From contig NZ_JACIBY010000013.1 in assembly GCF_014195535.1 (NCBI RefSeq), positions 1 through 64,000 on the forward strand: a DNA stretch of 64,000 nt. Reading direction: 5' to 3'. A program made the position numbers and the translations under genes. Shown in pieces: positions 7,394 to 15,213 of this stretch (within the stretch, counting starts at the first letter, position 1; each line of letters begins with the position of its first letter). The notes beneath the pieces are model-generated. The model was given only the letters and a program-made list of their open reading frames with translations, was not told the origin of the DNA and did not search any database. The stretch is from Runella defluvii (GTDB taxonomy: Bacteria; Bacteroidota; Bacteroidia; Cytophagales; Spirosomataceae).

Positions 7394-8587
7394 ATGTACG
7401 CAAGCATCAAAAACGAACTCCAACAGGAACTAGACGCCCTCAAAGAAGCAGGGCTTTATAAATCAGAACGAATCATTGTATCGCCCCAATCGGCCGAAAT
7501 TACTGTTCAGAATGGCAGCGAAGTACTAAATTTTTGTGCCAACAATTACTTGGGTTTGTCGTCTCATCCAGAGGTAATTAAGGCCGCTCACGAAGCCCTC
7601 GAAACCCACGGCTTTGGCCTTTCGTCGGTACGGTTTATTTGTGGTACGCAAGACATTCACAAAGAACTTGAGCGCCAAACGGCGGCTTTTGTGGGAGCCG
7701 AAGATTGTATTTTGTACGCCGCTGCGTTTGATGCCAACGGTGGGGTTTTTGAGCCGTTGTTGGGAGAAGAAGATGCCATCATCTCCGACGAACTCAACCA
7801 CGCATCCATCATCGACGGGATTCGTTTGTGCAAAGCCAAACGTTTCCGCTATCAGCACAACAACATGGAGGATTTGGAGGCACAACTCCGCGCTAGTGCC
7901 TCGTGCCGCCGCCGATTGATTGTCACCGATGGCGTATTTTCGATGGATGGCACCATTGCGCAATTGGATAAAATTTGCGACTTGGCCGACCAATACCACG
8001 CATTGGTGATGGTGGACGAATGCCACGCCAGCGGTTTTATGGGCAAAACTGGTCGCGGAACGCCCGAACACAAAGGCGTGTTAGGCCGTATCGACATCAT
8101 CACTGGCACCTACGGCAAAGCCTTGGGGGGCGCGTCGGGCGGTTTTACGGCGGCCCGTAAAGAAATCGTCGAATTGCTTCGTCAGCGTTCGCGGCCGTAT
8201 TTGTTTTCCAATACCCTCGCGCCATCCATTGTGGGTGCTTCGCTCAAAGTATTGGAATTGTTGCGCCAATCGACGGCCCTGCGTGATAAACTCGAAGCCA
8301 ATACCCGTTATTTCAGAGAGGCCATGACGGCCGCAGGTTTTGATATTTTGCCAGGCGAACACCCCATCGTGCCCATTATGTTGTACGATGCACCCTTGGC
8401 GCAGGAGTTTGCCAAGCAGCTATTGGAAGAAGGCATTTATGTCATTGGCTTCTTCTATCCCGTCGTTCCCAAAGGCAAAGCGCGGATTCGGGTACAGATT
8501 TCGGCAGGCCACGAGCCAGAGCACTTGCAGCGCGCCGTCGAAGCGTTCGTGAAAGTGGGTCAACGTTTGGGCGTTATTGCTGGCTAA
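7394..8587 (+). CDS. kbl: Glycine C-acetyltransferase (2-amino-3-ketobutyrate CoA ligase)
   Basis: This PLP enzyme of the alpha-oxoamine synthase family (397 residues, normal length) cleaves 2-amino-3-oxobutyrate with CoA into glycine and acetyl-CoA. Visible signatures are [16 protein letters not shown] near the N-terminus, [14 protein letters not shown], the [13 protein letters not shown] aspartate that contacts the PLP ring, and the Schiff-base lysine K242 in [13 protein letters not shown]. It forms a two-gene operon with tdh. A hairpin-forming CGCAGAT-type repeat follows its stop and probably serves as the boundary to the convergent AraC gene. Confidence 0.95.
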   Translation: MYASIKNELQQELDALKEAGLYKSERIIVSPQSAEITVQNGSEVLNFCANNYLGLSSHPEVIKAAHEALETHGFGLSSVRFICGTQDIHKELERQTAAFVGAEDCILYAAAFDANGGVFEPLLGEEDAIISDELNHASIIDGIRLCKAKRFRYQHNNMEDLEAQLRASASCRRRLIVTDGVFSMDGTIAQLDKICDLADQYHALVMVDECHASGFMGKTGRGTPEHKGVLGRIDIITGTYGKALGGASGGFTAARKEIVELLRQRSRPYLFSNTLAPSIVGASLKVLELLRQSTALRDKLEANTRYFREAMTAAGFDILPGEHPIVPIMLYDAPLAQEFAKQLLEEGIYVIGFFYPVVPKGKARIRVQISAGHEPEHLQRAVEAFVKVGQRLGVIAG

Positions 8588-8589
8588 AC

Positions 8590-8690
8590 TTTTCCCCGCA
8601 GATGCACGCAGATTTAAAACCGCAGTTGGTCGCAGACTACTATCAGCGCTATTCTGAGGGTATTCCATCTGCGCCAATCTGCGGGGAAAA
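8590..8690. repeat. CGCAGAT-type intergenic palindromic repeat, copy 1
   Basis: The element has perfect 14-bp terminal inverted repeats, TTTTCCCCGCAGAT and ATCTGCGGGGAAAA. The inside is built from variants of CGCAG(A/T). It fills the convergent gap between kbl and the AraC-type gene. Related copies lie at 13807-13922, 16956-17058 and, in part, 23100-23152. It has no coding capacity. Confidence 0.8.
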
Positions 8691-8709
8691 AATGGATAAA
8701 AAAAGCAAT

Positions 8710-9582
8710 TTAACGTAAAGTACTCATCTGAGCCCGAAATTCCCTGGGTGTACGTTGGTGTATTTTTTTGAACGAACGGTTGAAATACGACACGTTACTG
8801 TAACCACTTTCAAAAGCTACTTGCGTAATCGGTAAGTCGGTTTGCTGTAAAAGCTGACAGGCAAAGGCGATGCGTACTTCGTTTAAAAAATCTGAAAAAG
8901 TACGGTAAGTAAGGTTTTTAAAGAAACGGCAAAACGAATGCAATTGTAACCCTGCCACCGAAGCAGCCTGCTCAATGGTAATGTCTTCCCTGAAGTTCTG
9001 CTGAATATACTCCATCAATCGCGAAACGCGGTTCTGATTTTTATCCGTAAACGTAGAAAGCAAAGGGGCTCTATTGAGCCAAATCATGTCTTCGGGGTCA
9101 AGCAAAAGCACCATAATCTGTAAGAAAGAGGCCAACAACTGCATATTCTTACTTTCTAACATGTCCTGCAAATAGCCAATAATCCGCTCCTTTTTCTTCC
9201 CAGAAAAGCTAATTCCTTTTTTAGACTGCACAAAAAACTCTTCCAACAACTTTGTGTCCACAAAAGGCTTCAGGTATTCCGTCAGTGTAGTGGGATTGAT
9301 GTACAAAGCCACTGACACCGCAGGCTCGTGCTCGCTTGCAGCGTTAAATTCACTGTACCATACGTGAGGGACATTGGGGCCAACAAAAGTTAAATCCCCG
9401 CACTCAAAACGTTCGATGGTTCCCCCGATAATCCGAGTACCAGCACCCGATAAAATATAAACCAGCTGACATTCATTGTGAAAGTGGAAGTCGGTAGCAA
9501 ACGACGACCGTACAATTTGCTTCACTACAAAGGGCTTTTGAGCCGTAGTAAAATCGGGCAAAAGGGTATAGGTAGCTTTCAT
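8710..9582 (-). CDS. AraC-family regulator with N-terminal cupin domain
   Basis: From the ATG at 9582 the product has 290 residues. An N-terminal cupin sugar-sensing region (about 15-95) contains DFHFHNECQLVYILSG and later PNVPHVWYSE. The C-terminal double helix-turn-helix (about 190-285) contains AASVAGLQLHSFCRFFK and FESGYSNVSYFNRSFKK. An in-frame start further upstream at 9705 would overlap the divergent fucosidase start and add residues unlike the family, so 9582 is preferred. It is divergent from the GH29-to-permease block and is the likely activator of fucose utilisation, responding to a sugar. Confidence 0.9.
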   Translation of the reverse strand: MKATYTLLPDFTTAQKPFVVKQIVRSSFATDFHFHNECQLVYILSGAGTRIIGGTIERFECGDLTFVGPNVPHVWYSEFNAASEHEPAVSVALYINPTTLTEYLKPFVDTKLLEEFFVQSKKGISFSGKKKERIIGYLQDMLESKNMQLLASFLQIMVLLLDPEDMIWLNRAPLLSTFTDKNQNRVSRLMEYIQQNFREDITIEQAASVAGLQLHSFCRFFKNLTYRTFSDFLNEVRIAFACQLLQQTDLPITQVAFESGYSNVSYFNRSFKKIHQRTPREFRAQMSTLR

Positions 9583-9598
9583 TTTTGCAGGGGTGGCT

Positions 9599-9655
9599 GG
9601 TTTTTGCAAATATAGTATTGATAAATAGCAACCAAAAATAGGTTTTTGCCAAAAA
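9599..9655. promoter_or_regulatory. Repeated GGTTTTTGC sites between the AraC gene and the fucosidase gene
   Basis: GGTTTTTGC occurs at 9599-9607 and again at 9641-9649, 42 bp apart (four helical turns). The second copy is part of the perfect palindrome TTTTTGCCAAAAA (9643-9655). AraC-type activators commonly bind direct repeats on one face of the DNA. Assignment to the adjacent AraC protein is inference. Confidence 0.4.
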
Positions 9656-9704
9656 TCGCCCATTATTTTGTGCAATTCCTTTGACTTACCTATTCTCATT
9701 TTCA

Positions 9705-11378
9705 ATGAAAAAGCTTTTTATCATCCTTTGCCTATTTGCCCATGTACAAGTCTCGGCACAACAGTTGGCTAAACCTTCGGCTGTTCAGTACAAATGGCAG
9801 GAACAGGGACGCATTATGTTTGTCCACTTTGGGGTGGCAACTTGGCTCGGTCAAGAGTACGACGAAACGGGCGAATTTGACATTTCCCGCATCAATCCTA
9901 CCCAACTCGACACCGACCAATGGTGCCGTGTGGCCAAATCGTGGGGCGCTAAAGAAATCATTTTTGTGGCCAAACATGCGGGTAGTTTTTGTTGGTGGCC
10001 TACCCACACCACAGAGTATTGCGTTAGGAATATTCCGTGGAAAAACGGCAAAGGGGATTTGATAAAAGACTTAGCAGTTTCCTGCAAAAAAGCGGGTTTA
10101 AACTTGGGTATCTACATCTACCCTGGCGACATCAAATGGGGCGCGGGGCTTGGAAGTGGAGGAATCACCAAAGACCCTTCCAAACAGGAAGCGTACAACA
10201 AAATTTTCAGACAACAACTCACCGAGGTATTGGCCAATTATGGCGAGATGCTCGAAGTATGGTTTGATGGCTCGTGTAAAGTGCCCGTGAGCGATATTTT
10301 ACAAAAATATGCCTCCAAAGCGGTCATTTTCCAGGGCTCAGATGCCACCATCCGCTGGCCAGGCACCGAAAGCGGCATCCTTCATTATCCCGTTTGGAAT
10401 TCGCTCCAAGGAAAGGTCTTAAAGTCGGGGGTAGCAACCCAATACGACGATGACCCCGACGGCGATGTTTGGGCGCCTTTGGAGGCCGATGTTACTTTGT
10501 ACAACCATAATTGGTTTTGGTCGCCCAAAAACGAAGCCAAACGCCGCTCGGTGGACGAGTTGATGGAGATTTTTTACAAATCGGTTGGCCACGGAGGTAC
10601 GTTACTGCTCAACTCTAACCCCGATACAACGGGGCTTATCCCAGCGGGAGATGTAAAAAGATATGCTGAATTTGGGGCAGAAATCAACCGTAGGTTTGAG
10701 CGTCCCTTGGCAGAACTAAACAACAAAGCCGCGAAAGAAGCCGTCTTGTCGCTCGAAAAACCAACGAAAATCAATCACTTGCTATTAAAAGAAGACTACC
10801 GACAAGGCCACCGAATCAGAAAATATGAAGTGTGGGGACTTACCAAAAACAAGTGGGAAAAACTGACCACAGGTAGCTCAATTGGGGTGACTAAAATTGA
10901 TTATTTCGACGATGTTGAAGTCACGGCGATAAAGTTAAAAGTAACCGAACACAAAGGCACTCCCCTAATTCGGAGTTTGGCGGCCTATTACGTAACTGGC
11001 TTTGAACTCCCAAAAGCGGAGAAAGAAGCCAAAGAGTACACTATTTTGCAGGAATGGGATACCAAAGATTTTGTCAACGGTAAAGGCCAAATGAGTATCG
11101 ATTTAGGAAAGTACATTACCGCCCCAGGCCAATACGAAGTAAGTTTTACCAATGCCGTCAGCGTGACGGGGATGTGGGTAGAAAAAGCGGAAATTATTTT
11201 TGATAAAGACCCCAATACATTGCAGGAATTTATCCAACGAAAACCCAAAGAGAACGTGTTTTTTATCAACCGAACGGGCCAGATTGATAAAGGAACAAGC
11301 TCCATCCTGAAAGTAGAAATGCGTTCAGACAACAAGTCGTTTCAGAATAAAGGCTTTGTCAAAATCAGAAAACGTTGA
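9705..11378 (+). CDS. GH29 alpha-L-fucosidase, exported (first copy)
   Basis: From the ATG at 9705 the product has 557 residues, with a signal peptide ending VQVSAQ. A GH29 TIM-barrel catalytic domain follows (about 25-340), with the typical HFGVATWLG start, the motif FVAKHAGSFCWW, and the predicted nucleophile D188 in EVWFDGSC. The C-terminal 200 residues are beta-rich and partly of the F5/8-like type. It removes alpha-L-fucose from glycans in the periplasm or at the cell surface. A TTG at 9681 is an unlikely start. It leads a gene series on the same strand up to 16932 that encodes fucose breakdown. Confidence 0.92.
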   Translation: MKKLFIILCLFAHVQVSAQQLAKPSAVQYKWQEQGRIMFVHFGVATWLGQEYDETGEFDISRINPTQLDTDQWCRVAKSWGAKEIIFVAKHAGSFCWWPTHTTEYCVRNIPWKNGKGDLIKDLAVSCKKAGLNLGIYIYPGDIKWGAGLGSGGITKDPSKQEAYNKIFRQQLTEVLANYGEMLEVWFDGSCKVPVSDILQKYASKAVIFQGSDATIRWPGTESGILHYPVWNSLQGKVLKSGVATQYDDDPDGDVWAPLEADVTLYNHNWFWSPKNEAKRRSVDELMEIFYKSVGHGGTLLLNSNPDTTGLIPAGDVKRYAEFGAEINRRFERPLAELNNKAAKEAVLSLEKPTKINHLLLKEDYRQGHRIRKYEVWGLTKNKWEKLTTGSSIGVTKIDYFDDVEVTAIKLKVTEHKGTPLIRSLAAYYVTGFELPKAEKEAKEYTILQEWDTKDFVNGKGQMSIDLGKYITAPGQYEVSFTNAVSVTGMWVEKAEIIFDKDPNTLQEFIQRKPKENVFFINRTGQIDKGTSSILKVEMRSDNKSFQNKGFVKIRKR

Positions 11379-11430
11379 GAAGGAAGTAATTCGTTAAAGA
11401 AATAGAAACCACTATATCCTCACAACCGTT

Positions 11431-12657
11431 ATGGTTATCTCTGCGATTCAGGTACTTGACCGACGTTTCGACCTCCCCAATGGGTCGGGTTCCGATGCAA
11501 CCCACACCAATCCCCAATATGCCTATGCGGTTTGTGTGTTAAAAACCGATACCTCTCTGGAAGGAATAGGGTTGGCTTTTACCTTAGGGGCGGGCACTGA
11601 GTTGGTTTGCCAAGCCATTCAATTTTTATCCGAAAAACTGGTAGGTCAGGAGATTGAAGCCTTAATGGCCAACTTCGGGACGACCTATCGCTCACTGGTT
11701 GACTCCCCTTCTTACCGTTGGTTGGGGCCGCACAAAGGGGTTGTTCATTTGGCATTGGCCGCGATTGTCAACGCGTGCTACGACCTTTGGGCAAAATCGC
11801 GTCAGGTTCCTCTTTGGAAACTATTGCTGGACTTATCGCCCGAAGAGCTTGTCAATACGTTGGATTTGAGTTATTTAGAAGACGAGCTCACCCGCGAGCA
11901 AGCCATTCAATTACTCACTGAGCAATACAAAACGAGAGAAAATAGAAATTCGGTACTCACGACTGGCTACAAAGGCTACGATACGTCGGTCGGTTGGTTT
12001 AATTTTTCGGATGAACTTATCGTTGAAAAAACCAAACAGGCCCTCGACAAAGGTTTTACGGCGCTTAAACTCAAAGTAGGTTCTGATGACCCTCTCCGTG
12101 ACCTCCGCCGAGCCACGTTGATTCGGCAAACGGCGGGAGAGGCCGCCACCATCATGCTGGATGCCAACCAAAAATGGAATGTACCGCAAGCCTTGGATAT
12201 TTGTCGGCGGCTGGGCAGCATCAACCCGTATTGGATTGAAGAACCCACGCACCCTGATGATGTTTTTGGGCACCAAGCCATTGCCCGAGCCATCGCCCCT
12301 TTCAAAGTAGCCACGGGTGAGCATATTCCCAACAAGGTGATTTTTAAGAACTTTCTGCAAGCCAAAGCCATGGATTTTTGTCAAGTAGATGCCGTGCGCG
12401 TAGGGGGTATTTCGGAGTTTTTGACGATTAGTTTATTGGCCAAAAAATTCAATATCCCAGTGTTGCCACACGTCGGAGATATGGGGCAGATTCATCAGCA
12501 TTTGGTGCTTTTTAATCACATCGGAATGGGGCACGAAAACCTGTTTTTAGAGCATATTCCGCATTTACGCTCCTATTTTGTGCATCCTGCCAACATCGTT
12601 GAAGGCTATTATCAAGTGCCGCAGGAAGCAGGCAGCAGCAGTGATTTGAAACCCTAA
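11431..12657 (+). CDS. L-fuconate dehydratase (enolase superfamily)
   Basis: The 408-residue protein belongs to the mandelate-racemase/enolase superfamily. It shows the catalytic LKLKV (K-x-K) motif and the metal ligands in MLDANQKW, WIEEPTHPDD and VATGEHIPN. The late LPHVGDMGQIHQHL segment resembles L-fuconate dehydratases. The enzyme converts L-fuconate to 2-keto-3-deoxy-L-fuconate. Its neighbours, two fucosidases, a KDF-type SDR, a mutarotase and a FucP-type permease, support this specificity. The stop lies 12 bp before the next gene. Another acid-sugar dehydratase specificity (for example rhamnonate) cannot be excluded from sequence alone. Confidence 0.87.
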   Translation: MVISAIQVLDRRFDLPNGSGSDATHTNPQYAYAVCVLKTDTSLEGIGLAFTLGAGTELVCQAIQFLSEKLVGQEIEALMANFGTTYRSLVDSPSYRWLGPHKGVVHLALAAIVNACYDLWAKSRQVPLWKLLLDLSPEELVNTLDLSYLEDELTREQAIQLLTEQYKTRENRNSVLTTGYKGYDTSVGWFNFSDELIVEKTKQALDKGFTALKLKVGSDDPLRDLRRATLIRQTAGEAATIMLDANQKWNVPQALDICRRLGSINPYWIEEPTHPDDVFGHQAIARAIAPFKVATGEHIPNKVIFKNFLQAKAMDFCQVDAVRVGGISEFLTISLLAKKFNIPVLPHVGDMGQIHQHLVLFNHIGMGHENLFLEHIPHLRSYFVHPANIVEGYYQVPQEAGSSSDLKP

Positions 12658-12669
12658 GCCACCAAAAAC

Positions 12670-13434
12670 ATGACACTATTGACCCATAAAGTAATTTTTC
12701 TCACGGGAGGTGCTTCGGGCATTGGCGAAGCTTGTGCTGAAGCGTATGTAAAGGCGGGTGCTCGGGTTTTGGTGATGGACAAAAACGAGACTTCTTTGAA
12801 TCAGTTAATGAGCCGCTTGGGCAATGAACACGCTGGTTTTGTGGGAGACGTGCAACAGGAAGCGGACGTAAAATCAGCGATTGAAACGGCCATTACTCGG
12901 TTTGGAAAAATAGATGTGATACATAACAATGCTGGGATTGCCAGTCCTTCAAAACCGCTCGACCAAACCACCGAAAACGAATGGGATAGCTTGTTTTCTA
13001 TCAACCTGAAAAGTGTGTATTGGACGACCCGTTATGGCATCGAAGCCCTGAAAGCGACCAAGGGCTGTATTTTAAATACCTCCAGCATGGTGGGAACGAT
13101 GGGGCAGGAAAATCACGCGGCGTACGTGGCTACCAAAGGCGGTATGAGCGCCCTGACCAAAGCCATGGCCTTGGATTATGCTCCTTTTGGCATTAGGGTC
13201 AACGCCATTTGTCCTGCGGGTGTATGGACGCCCATGCTACGAGATTGGGCAACCCAACAGCCTAATCCAGTGGCCATTGAGAATTATTTGGACAACATTC
13301 ACGCCCTTGGCTACTGTCCTGAAGGCGACGTCATTGCGGATGTGGCGGTGTTTTTGGTTTCTGAGGCCGCTCGGTTTGTAACGGGCTGTATCATGCCCGT
13401 AAGCGGGGGAGCTGAGTTGGGCTATAAAAAATAA
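12670..13434 (+). CDS. SDR dehydrogenase, probable 2-keto-3-deoxy-L-fuconate dehydrogenase
   Basis: This classical SDR of 254 residues has the cofactor motif TGGASGIGEA at about 12-21, the NNAG element, and the catalytic YVATK (Y-x3-K). It ends with a C-terminal FVTGCIMPVSGG typical of sugar-acid dehydrogenases. In the oxidative L-fucose route such an enzyme oxidises 2-keto-3-deoxy-L-fuconate to the 2,4-diketo acid. It sits 12 bp after the fuconate dehydratase gene and 5 bp before the mutarotase gene, so the three are one operon. It could instead act as the L-fucose 1-dehydrogenase, a step for which I see no other gene in the window. Confidence 0.8.
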   Translation: MTLLTHKVIFLTGGASGIGEACAEAYVKAGARVLVMDKNETSLNQLMSRLGNEHAGFVGDVQQEADVKSAIETAITRFGKIDVIHNNAGIASPSKPLDQTTENEWDSLFSINLKSVYWTTRYGIEALKATKGCILNTSSMVGTMGQENHAAYVATKGGMSALTKAMALDYAPFGIRVNAICPAGVWTPMLRDWATQQPNPVAIENYLDNIHALGYCPEGDVIADVAVFLVSEAARFVTGCIMPVSGGAELGYKK

Positions 13435-13439
13435 CGAAG

Positions 13440-13796
13440 ATGAACACACACAGAACTTGTTTGGCGCTCGATTTGAAAGACGACGACGAACTCATTGCCC
13501 AGTACGAATACTTTCATCAGCCCGAACACATTTGGCCCGAAATTCCCCGAGGAATCAGAGCGGGCGGAATTGTGGACATGCAAATCTATCGCATTGGGAC
13601 GCGGCTGTTTATGATTGTCGAAACCGAAGAAGGCATTGACGTGAATACGGCGTTTGAAGCCATTGGTAAAATGCCTCGACAGCCAGAGTGGGCGGCTTTT
13701 ATGGCGGGCTTTCAACAACGGTTGGCCGATGCGAAACCCGACGAACATTGGGCGGAAATGAAACCTATTTTTATGCTAAATGAAGTTAGCAAGTAG
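13440..13796 (+). CDS. L-rhamnose mutarotase family protein, probable L-fucose mutarotase
   Basis: The 118-residue protein belongs to the RhaM-type small alpha/beta barrel family, with HQPEHIWPEIPRGIRAGGI near residue 25 and YRIGTRLFMIVE strands. The family interconverts the anomers of 6-deoxy sugars after uptake. Since the surrounding operon handles L-fucose, fucose is the likely substrate. It starts 5 bp after the SDR gene, and a CGCAGAT-type repeat separates it from the permease gene. Confidence 0.82.
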   Translation: MNTHRTCLALDLKDDDELIAQYEYFHQPEHIWPEIPRGIRAGGIVDMQIYRIGTRLFMIVETEEGIDVNTAFEAIGKMPRQPEWAAFMAGFQQRLADAKPDEHWAEMKPIFMLNEVSK

Positions 13797-13806
13797 TTTT
13801 AATTTT

Positions 13807-13922
13807 TTACCCGCAGAAAACCGCAGAATTACAAACGCAGATTTTCGCTGAAAAAGGACTGAAAGAAGCCATTATTCTGCGCCCATCTGCGACTTTCAAT
13901 CTGCGCACATCTGCGGGCAAAT
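13807..13922. repeat. CGCAGAT-type intergenic palindromic repeat, copy 2
   Basis: The ends are TTACCCGCAGA and TCTGCGGGCAA, an imperfect inverted pair. The interior contains further CGCAGA and TCTGCG pieces that can fold into a long hairpin. It lies between the mutarotase and permease genes on the same strand and could process or partly terminate the transcript. Confidence 0.75.
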
Positions 13923-13952
13923 TTCAAAGAAACTTACCTGACACTATAATGA

Positions 13953-15197
13953 ATGCCTAAAGTGAAAAATCGCAATCAATTTTTGATACCACTTTTGGTG
14001 GTCATGAGCCTGATGTTTATCTGGAATTTAAGCCGAAACATCAACGATGTCCTCATTCCGCACCTCAAAAGAGCTTGTCAATTGACTGATTTTCAGTCGT
14101 CGCTGGTGCAGTCGGCTTTTTTTGGTGGGTATTTTTTGTTGGCCTTACCCGTGGGCCAATACATCCGTCGGTTTGGGTATCGGGCAGGCATGATTACGGG
14201 TCTTTTCATGGCGGCATTAGGCGCATTTTTATTTTTCCCAGCGGCCGAAACCCGCTTTTATCCGCTTTTTTTGGCCGCTTTGTTTATCATGGCCGCAGGT
14301 TTCACCTTTCTGGAAGTGACCGCCACACCTTATGTCTCGGTTTTGGGTGATCCCGAAAAAGCCTCGGGTCGGCTGAGTTTGGCGGCGGCGGTGGGTTCGG
14401 TAGGCGCTACCATCGGTCCCTACATTGGGGCGGTGTTTTTGCTTCATACGACTGATACGCCCGAAACGGTGGTTCAGCAATTTAGCCCGAGCCAATTAGC
14501 CGATTATCTCAACGCCGAAGCCCAATTGGTCAAAATGCCTTACCTAAGTTTGGGGGCTTTGTTTATGGTATTGGGGGGAATGTTATTTTTTATCAAAATG
14601 CCCGCCATTCATGAAGAAGGAGAAGAAAATGTGCGGTTAAAATCCATTTTTAAGTTTAAACATACGGTGCTGGGCGCATTGGGCGTATTTTGTTATTTGG
14701 GTGCCGAAGTCGGGATTGTCAGTTTTCTAATTCGTTATTCTAAATCACTGAATATTGAGGGAGTAGGGGAACAGAAAGCCGCGTTGTTTATTACCTTATT
14801 TATGGCGCTGGTCTTGGTGGGGCGCTTGGCAGGGGCGTATTTTTTGCAAAAAGTAAATCCCTCCAAAGCATTGATGGCCTGTGCGTTGGGAGCAATTACG
14901 CTGGTTACAGTCGCTATTTTGAGTACTGGTTATGTTTCGATTTTTTCTCTTTCCATCGTGGGGCTTTGCACGTCGGTGATGTACCCCATCTTGTTTACGT
15001 TAAGCATCAAAAATTTGGGGGCTTATACCAAAACAGGTTCGTCGTTGATTATTATGAGCATTGTAGGGGGAGCCATTGTACCTCCGCTTATGGGACTCAT
15101 TTCTGATATGTACAGCATTCGCTTTGCCTTTGTGCTACCTATTTTGTGTTATGCTTACATTTTGTACTACGCCCAAAAAGGTCATATTATCCGATAG
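13953..15197 (+). CDS. fucP: FucP-type L-fucose:proton symporter (MFS)
   Basis: The 414-residue inner-membrane protein has about 12 predicted helices. It carries the FucP-family signatures MFIWNLSRNINDVLIPHLK in the first helix region and FTFLEVTATPYVSVLGDP in the middle. The family imports L-fucose, and in relatives other hexoses. The surrounding fucosidases and fuconate pathway genes support fucose. A nearby ATG at 13949 is out of frame and stops at once, so 13953 is the start. The next gene follows after 16 bp. Confidence 0.88.
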   Translation: MPKVKNRNQFLIPLLVVMSLMFIWNLSRNINDVLIPHLKRACQLTDFQSSLVQSAFFGGYFLLALPVGQYIRRFGYRAGMITGLFMAALGAFLFFPAAETRFYPLFLAALFIMAAGFTFLEVTATPYVSVLGDPEKASGRLSLAAAVGSVGATIGPYIGAVFLLHTTDTPETVVQQFSPSQLADYLNAEAQLVKMPYLSLGALFMVLGGMLFFIKMPAIHEEGEENVRLKSIFKFKHTVLGALGVFCYLGAEVGIVSFLIRYSKSLNIEGVGEQKAALFITLFMALVLVGRLAGAYFLQKVNPSKALMACALGAITLVTVAILSTGYVSIFSLSIVGLCTSVMYPILFTLSIKNLGAYTKTGSSLIIMSIVGGAIVPPLMGLISDMYSIRFAFVLPILCYAYILYYAQKGHIIR

Positions 15198-15213
15198 TTA
15201 AACGCCATTTTCA

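Noticed and set aside
9681-9704. TTG start giving an eight-residue longer fucosidase
   Set aside because: The ATG at 9705 begins a clean signal peptide; the extension would precede it.
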